Below are positions 5,401 through 6,382 of a stretch of 6,382 bases of DNA, piece by piece (the first letter of the stretch is position 1; each line of letters begins with the position of its first letter). Source of the stretch: Candidatus Nanopelagicales bacterium (GTDB lineage: Bacteria; Actinomycetota; Actinomycetes; S36-B12); contig JAGYOB010000309.1 in NCBI GenBank assembly GCA_018399515.1, forward strand, positions 1 to 6,382. The letters are read 5' to 3'. The translations under genes and the position numbers were made by a program. The notes beneath the pieces were generated by a model. It searched no databases and was not told the origin of the DNA. It saw only the letters and a program-made list of their open reading frames with translations.

Positions 5401-6382
<982 letters not shown>

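Overview
The window is one continuous run of co-directional translation genes on the minus strand. It is the tuf end of the str operon followed by most of the S10 ribosomal-protein operon. In transcription order (right to left) it reads tuf (5' end cut off by the window edge), rpsJ (S10), rplC (L3), rplD (L4), rplW (L23), rplB (L2), rpsS (S19), rplV (L22), rpsC (S3), rplP (L16), rpmC (L29) and rpsQ (S17). This is the canonical bacterial gene order with nothing inserted or missing. rplN, rplX and rplE would be expected beyond position 1, and fusA, rpsG and rpsL upstream of tuf beyond 6382.

The DNA is GC-rich. The proteins look actinobacterial (Actinomycetota): L22 begins MEARASARFVRVTPMKARRV, L3 has the GTMKRHGF and KGMRMAGRMG stretches, L2 has GGGEGKTSGGRHPVNP, and S3 has a long Arg-rich then acidic C-terminal tail. 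Genus cannot be assigned by eye. The high GC explains the many long open frames on the plus strand, which are antisense shadows.

The genes are packed tightly. rplC/rplD, rplD/rplW and rpmC/rpsQ overlap by 4 nt (ATGA); rplP/rpmC overlap by 1 nt (TGATG); most other junctions are 3 to 29 nt. Only two longer gaps exist. The tuf-rpsJ gap (5318-5400, 83 nt) begins with a very stable hairpin capped by a UNCG-type tetraloop. The rpsS-rplV gap (2104-2195, 92 nt) contains two small adjacent hairpins. No stretch of 300 bases lacks a gene.

Together the genes supply the elongation factor that delivers aminoacyl-tRNA and eleven ribosomal proteins: decoding-side and head proteins of the 30S (S3, S10, S19), S17 of the 30S body, and 50S proteins of the peptidyl-transferase region, exit tunnel and tunnel mouth (L2, L3, L4, L16, L22, L23, L29).

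I see no mobile element, CRISPR array, RNA gene, defence gene or unknown gene, and no evidence of a previously undescribed system. The points worth a second look are small: the tuf-rpsJ hairpin with its very short rpsJ leader, a perfect 13-bp tandem repeat just ahead of rplB, an Ala-Ala-Phe G5 motif in EF-Tu, and an Ala in place of the usual Trp in a conserved Pro-Trp-Gly of L2.
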